Assembly: GCF_030819275.1 (NCBI RefSeq)
Contig: NZ_JAUTBL010000002.1
Coordinates: forward strand, 126,501 to 190,500
Direction of reading: 5' to 3'
Length of the DNA stretch: 64,000 nucleotides
Source: Agrobacterium larrymoorei
GTDB taxonomy: Bacteria; Pseudomonadota; Alphaproteobacteria; Rhizobiales; Rhizobiaceae
This document shows positions 61,251 through 64,000 of the stretch, one piece after another. A model generated the notes under the pieces. It saw only the letters and a list, made by a program, of their open reading frames with translations, did no database searches and was not told where the DNA came from. How positions within the stretch are numbered: the stretch's first letter is position 1; every line of letters starts with the position of its first letter. Both the position numbers and the translations under genes were made by a program.

Positions 61251-62195
61251 TCAACTCAGCAACCACGCCCACAGCGATACACTCAAAACGCCGAAAAGCG
61301 TCGATATGCTGATGGTGGAGGCAGCGATGCTGTGTCCGATCCCGAATCGGTTGGCCAGCAGCCATGAATTGATGCCGGTTGGCACGCAGGATGTCAGCAC
61401 CAGCGCGGATGTCCAGGCGGGGTTGAGGCCGAGCAGGTGCGCCGTCGCCCAAACGCAGGCCGGTAGGAGCAAGAGCTTGAATGCGGTGACGGTGGCTGCG
61501 ATGTGCAGGTTTCCGCGCACCGGATATTTGGTCAGCGCCATTCCCAATGAAATCAAGGCTGCGGGTCCGGCCATAGCGGCAATCTGGTCGATGACCGTGG
61601 TGAAGACGACGGGCATCGGTGCGCCGATCATGTTGAAGCAGAGCCCTAGAATAAGCGCGATCACCAAGGGATTGGTCGCGAGATTGCGGCCCACCTGTCT
61701 TAATACAGTCAGGGTGCTTCTTCTTTCGCCGCCCACCACCTTATGTGTGGCATTTTCCATCAGGATCGTTCCGGCAATCATCATGATCGGAAGATGGATG
61801 GCCAGCAGAATGGAAATCGCCACGATCCCGTCATTGCCGACGGAGCGGCTGACGAGTGGCAGTCCGATAAAGATATTGTTGGCGAAGGCCGATGAGATAC
61901 CGGCGATGACGCTGACGCGCAAATCCTGCTTGAAGATGTAGGTGGTCACCATCTGGCCCGCAGCCCAGGTGATCGCGACGCCGGTGAAATAGGTGATCCA
62001 GAGCTTGAATGGCGAAGCGCCGTGGAAATCAGCTTCCGCCAGCGTACGGAAGATCAGCGTCGGCACGGCAATCTTGAAAACGAAGTCGCTCAACACATCG
62101 CTCGCGTCGGCCTTGAACAGCCTCGCCTTCACCGTCAGCCAACCGATCAGAATGAGCAGAAAGATCGGGGCGACATTGACGGCGACAGCATACAT
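61251..62195 (-). CDS. AEC family transporter
   Basis: A 314-residue membrane protein with about ten helices of the auxin efflux carrier/PIN-like family. The start MYAVAVNVAPIFLLILIGW and the unwound-helix segments FANNIFIGLPL (about 110) and TSCVPTGINSWLLANRFG are conserved. Bacterial members transport small organic acids such as malate or malonate; no auxin link is implied. No regulator or metabolic partner adjoins. It converges with the methyltransferase gene. Confidence 0.9.
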   Translation of the reverse strand: MYAVAVNVAPIFLLILIGWLTVKARLFKADASDVLSDFVFKIAVPTLIFRTLAEADFHGASPFKLWITYFTGVAITWAAGQMVTTYIFKQDLRVSVIAGISSAFANNIFIGLPLVSRSVGNDGIVAISILLAIHLPIMMIAGTILMENATHKVVGGERRSTLTVLRQVGRNLATNPLVIALILGLCFNMIGAPMPVVFTTVIDQIAAMAGPAALISLGMALTKYPVRGNLHIAATVTAFKLLLLPACVWATAHLLGLNPAWTSALVLTSCVPTGINSWLLANRFGIGHSIAASTISISTLFGVLSVSLWAWLLS

Positions 62196-62300
62196 GGAGA
62201 CGGGCTTTCACGGCGTTCTGCGGAAGAACTACCCTGTATAGGAAAGGCCAATGGTCTCAAACCATTTTCTATGATGAGCCGGAACAGGAGCCGTCTCCAA

Positions 62301-62330
62301 AAACAGAAAAAGCGGGGATCGTCCCCGCTT
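62301..62330 (-). terminator. Rho-independent terminator on the minus strand with no gene upstream
   Basis: AAGCGGGGA (62310-62318) pairs with TCCCCGCTT (62322-62330) around TCG. Only the minus strand has a T-run (TTTTTCTGTTTTTGG). The nearest minus-strand gene lies downstream, and the + strand gene starts at 62534, so the terminator implies a short minus-strand RNA from the 62331-62530 interval. Confidence 0.6.
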
Positions 62331-62480
62331 CAGCCTGTGGTCCCCGTCAGTACATCCGTGCCGGGAACGACTGATGATCTAGCAGCGCTTCATGACAGGC
62401 AAATGACGCCAAAGACCAGTCTCCCGAAGGTGCAGGCAGGCGAAGTCGCCTTTTCTCTTTTCTTGTCGGCAGAAATCTTT
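62301..62480 (-). ncRNA. Candidate minus-strand small RNA
   Basis: The interval upstream of the orphan terminator holds no credible protein frame. It contains CACGGATGTACTG on the minus strand, the same 13 bases found in the same position relative to a similar terminator near 3583-3595. Paralogous sRNAs are possible. The 5' end is not determined. Confidence 0.3.
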
Positions 62481-62533
62481 AAGACCGAGTTCCGGATAAC
62501 GCACCGGGTCGGTGCGGCTCGGACAAGAGGCTC

Positions 62534-63526
62534 ATGACAAAATTCGACGTACTGACCGTTGGCAACGCCATCGTGGATATTATTTCGCGCTGCGATGACA
62601 GTTTCCTCATCGATAACGCCATTACCAAGGGCGCGATGAACCTGATCGATGCGGAGCGCGCGGAACTGCTCTACTCGCTCATGGGTCCGGCCCTGGAGGC
62701 GTCCGGCGGAAGTGCAGGCAATACGGCAGCGGGCATTGCCAATTTCGGTGCACCCGCAGCCTATTTTGGCAAGGTGGCCGAAGATCAGCTCGGCGAGATC
62801 TTCCAGCACGATATCCGCGCTCAGGGCGTCCATTTCGAGACCAAGCCGCGCGGCACCTTTCCGCCCACCGCCCGCTCTATGATCTTTGTCACCGAAGACG
62901 GTGAGCGTTCCATGAATACCTATCTCGGTGCTTGCGTCGAGCTTGGGCCGGAAGACGTCGAGCCGGAAGTCGTTGCCCAGTCGAAAGTCACCTATTTCGA
63001 GGGCTATCTCTGGGATCCGCCGCGCGCCAAGGATGCGATCCGCGATTGCGCCCGCATCGCCCACGAGAATGGTCGCGAGGTTTCCATGACGCTCTCCGAC
63101 AGCTTCTGTGTCGGCCGTTACCGCGACGAGTTCCTCGATCTGATGCGCTCGGGCACTGTCGACATCGTCTTCGCCAACAAGCAGGAAGCGCTGTCGCTCT
63201 ACGAAACCGAAGACTTCGATCTGGCGCTGACCAGGATCGCTCAGGACTGCAAGATCGCCGCCGTGACGATGAGCGAAGAAGGTGCAATGATCGTACGCGG
63301 CACGGAGCGGGTAAAGGTCGATGCCTATCCGGTTTTCGATGTCGTCGACACGACGGGTGCCGGCGATCTCTTCGCCTCCGGCTTCCTCTTCGGCTACACG
63401 CAGGGCCGTTCTCTGGAAGATAGCGGCAAGCTCGGTTGCCTTGCGGCCGCCGCCGTCATTCAGCAGATCGGACCGCGCCCAATGTCGTCGCTAAAGGCGC
63501 TGGCTGAGAAGCACGGTCTTCTATAG
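62534..63526 (+). CDS. Adenosine kinase (PfkB family carbohydrate kinase)
   Basis: A 330-residue PfkB/ribokinase-fold enzyme. The first signature is SGGSAGNTAAGIANFG near residue 57 and the second is DVVDTTGAGDLFASGFLFGY near 272, with catalytic Asp in TGAGD. The N-terminus DVLTVGNAIVDIISRCDD and the lid region match the adenosine-kinase subgroup common in alphaproteobacteria, rather than ribokinase or fructokinase. It would phosphorylate adenosine to AMP using ATP, complementing the nucleoside operon elsewhere. Adenosine specificity is inferred from the subgroup. Confidence 0.9.
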   Translation: MTKFDVLTVGNAIVDIISRCDDSFLIDNAITKGAMNLIDAERAELLYSLMGPALEASGGSAGNTAAGIANFGAPAAYFGKVAEDQLGEIFQHDIRAQGVHFETKPRGTFPPTARSMIFVTEDGERSMNTYLGACVELGPEDVEPEVVAQSKVTYFEGYLWDPPRAKDAIRDCARIAHENGREVSMTLSDSFCVGRYRDEFLDLMRSGTVDIVFANKQEALSLYETEDFDLALTRIAQDCKIAAVTMSEEGAMIVRGTERVKVDAYPVFDVVDTTGAGDLFASGFLFGYTQGRSLEDSGKLGCLAAAAVIQQIGPRPMSSLKALAEKHGLL

Positions 63527-63543
63527 GATTGTTTCCGATTATC

Positions 63544-63575
63544 CCGTGCGTCCATCAAGGGCGCACGGTCTTTCA
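63544..63575 (+). terminator. Terminator after the adenosine kinase gene
   Basis: CCGTGCG (63544-63550) pairs with CGCACGG (63562-63568) across an 11-base loop, followed by TCTTTCATT. It also lies just beyond the end of the converging SH3 gene. Confidence 0.7.
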
Positions 63576-63585
63576 TTCGTGTTGA

Positions 63586-64000
63586 TTACTTGAAGGCTTC
63601 GCCGGGATAGGCGCCCCAGATTTCGCCCTGCGACACCCAGCCGCCCACCTGACCGGCTTCCGCCTTGCACCAGTCACCATTGCACTCGCCGATCCGGATC
63701 TGCACGCCAGGCTCGAGCTTCGCCACGACCGAAGCACTCGATTGTGGCTCGCGGCGCATATTGACAAACACTTCCTTGCCCTTGCCGCGCATCCACGGTG
63801 CTGCCACCGCAGTTCTTTCACCCGAAAGCAGCGCCTGGTTTACCCAGCCCTCGGTGCCGTCGGCATCGCGAATCCGGCGCCAGTTTTCATATTCCTGAAT
63901 AATCTCCACCGGCATGCCGGATTTCATATACATCCAGGAGACGGCGTAATCGGTGCTTGGACCGATGCGCATATTGACGCGCTTGGATTTCAGGCTGACG
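63586..64000 (-). CDS. Bacterial SH3 domain protein, C-terminal part (runs off the right edge)
   Basis: At least 138 codons are visible; the 5' end is outside the window. Two SH3b repeats can be seen: the first with VNMRIGPSTDYAVSWMY and GWVNQALLSG, the second with VFVNMRREPQSSASVVAKLE and GWVSQGEIWG. SH3b domains bind peptidoglycan or peptides, and such proteins in rhizobia are usually exported. The signal peptide would be in the missing part. The gene converges with the adenosine kinase gene. Confidence 0.85.
   Translation of the reverse strand, partial: VSLKSKRVNMRIGPSTDYAVSWMYMKSGMPVEIIQEYENWRRIRDADGTEGWVNQALLSGERTAVAAPWMRGKGKEVFVNMRREPQSSASVVAKLEPGVQIRIGECNGDWCKAEAGQVGGWVSQGEIWGAYPGEAFK

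Overview
The window is a contiguous piece of a rhizobial (Rhizobiaceae) chromosome and looks most like Agrobacterium/Rhizobium. The evidence is moderately high GC, divergent alphaproteobacterial housekeeping genes, three copies of the palindromic intergenic elements typical of this group, and two intergenic RNAs matching rhizobial sRNA architectures (alpha-r7-like beside polA, and alpha-r14/cuckoo-like with CCTCC loops). I see no prophage, insertion sequence, CRISPR array, plasmid replication or conjugation gene. The species call is inference.

Layout. 1-5.2 kb: 5' end of polA (minus), an alpha-r7-like sRNA, a MarR regulator, an M20 peptidase, a cold-shock gene with a long leader, an alpha-r14-like sRNA and a YbaK deacylase. 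5.2-13.4 kb: class A PBP1a with a CtrA-type box upstream, a GH25 muramidase whose lipoprotein signal peptide is out of frame, a divergent EamA exporter/MocR pair, and a divergent Rrf2 regulator/disulfide oxidoreductase pair with twin operators. 13.4-23 kb: lepA, a nitrilase-like amidase, a GNAT, an NTF2-like protein, YjbR, coaBC, prfC, dut, a LysE exporter and cysK. 23-31 kb: an eight-gene minus-strand nucleoside uptake and salvage operon (BMP-type ABC transporter, cdd, purine nucleoside phosphorylase, deoC, deoA). 31-41 kb: msrA, tRNA-Ser(GGA), an RND efflux pair, membrane cytochrome c, kdsB, pheA, nudC and a HIT protein. 41-48.4 kb: SRP RNA, dnaX, ybaB, MOSC, recR, an MltB-like transglycosylase, a GNAT and an MFS exporter. 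48.4-64 kb: the conserved rimP-nusA-ylxR-infB-rbfA-truB cluster, a LysR regulator, rpsO, pnp, an RsmC-like methyltransferase, an AEC transporter, an adenosine kinase and the end of an SH3-domain protein gene.

How the genes work together. Much of the window is translation and RNA metabolism (IF2, RimP, NusA, RbfA, TruB, S15, PNPase, LepA, RF3, SRP RNA) plus DNA replication and repair (PolA, DnaX, RecR). The nucleoside operon couples import to deamination, phosphorolysis and aldol cleavage; adenosine kinase and dUTPase elsewhere handle related nucleosides and nucleotides. PBP1a, the GH25 muramidase, MltB and KdsB serve the cell envelope.

Most genes are ordinary. The most interesting signals are between genes: two exact TTAA-N7-TTAA boxes (one before PBP1a, one before an apparently orphan minus-strand transcript), two structured sRNAs with C-rich, anti-Shine-Dalgarno-like loops, paired operators in regulator/target divergent regions, and leader hairpins in front of rimP and pnp.
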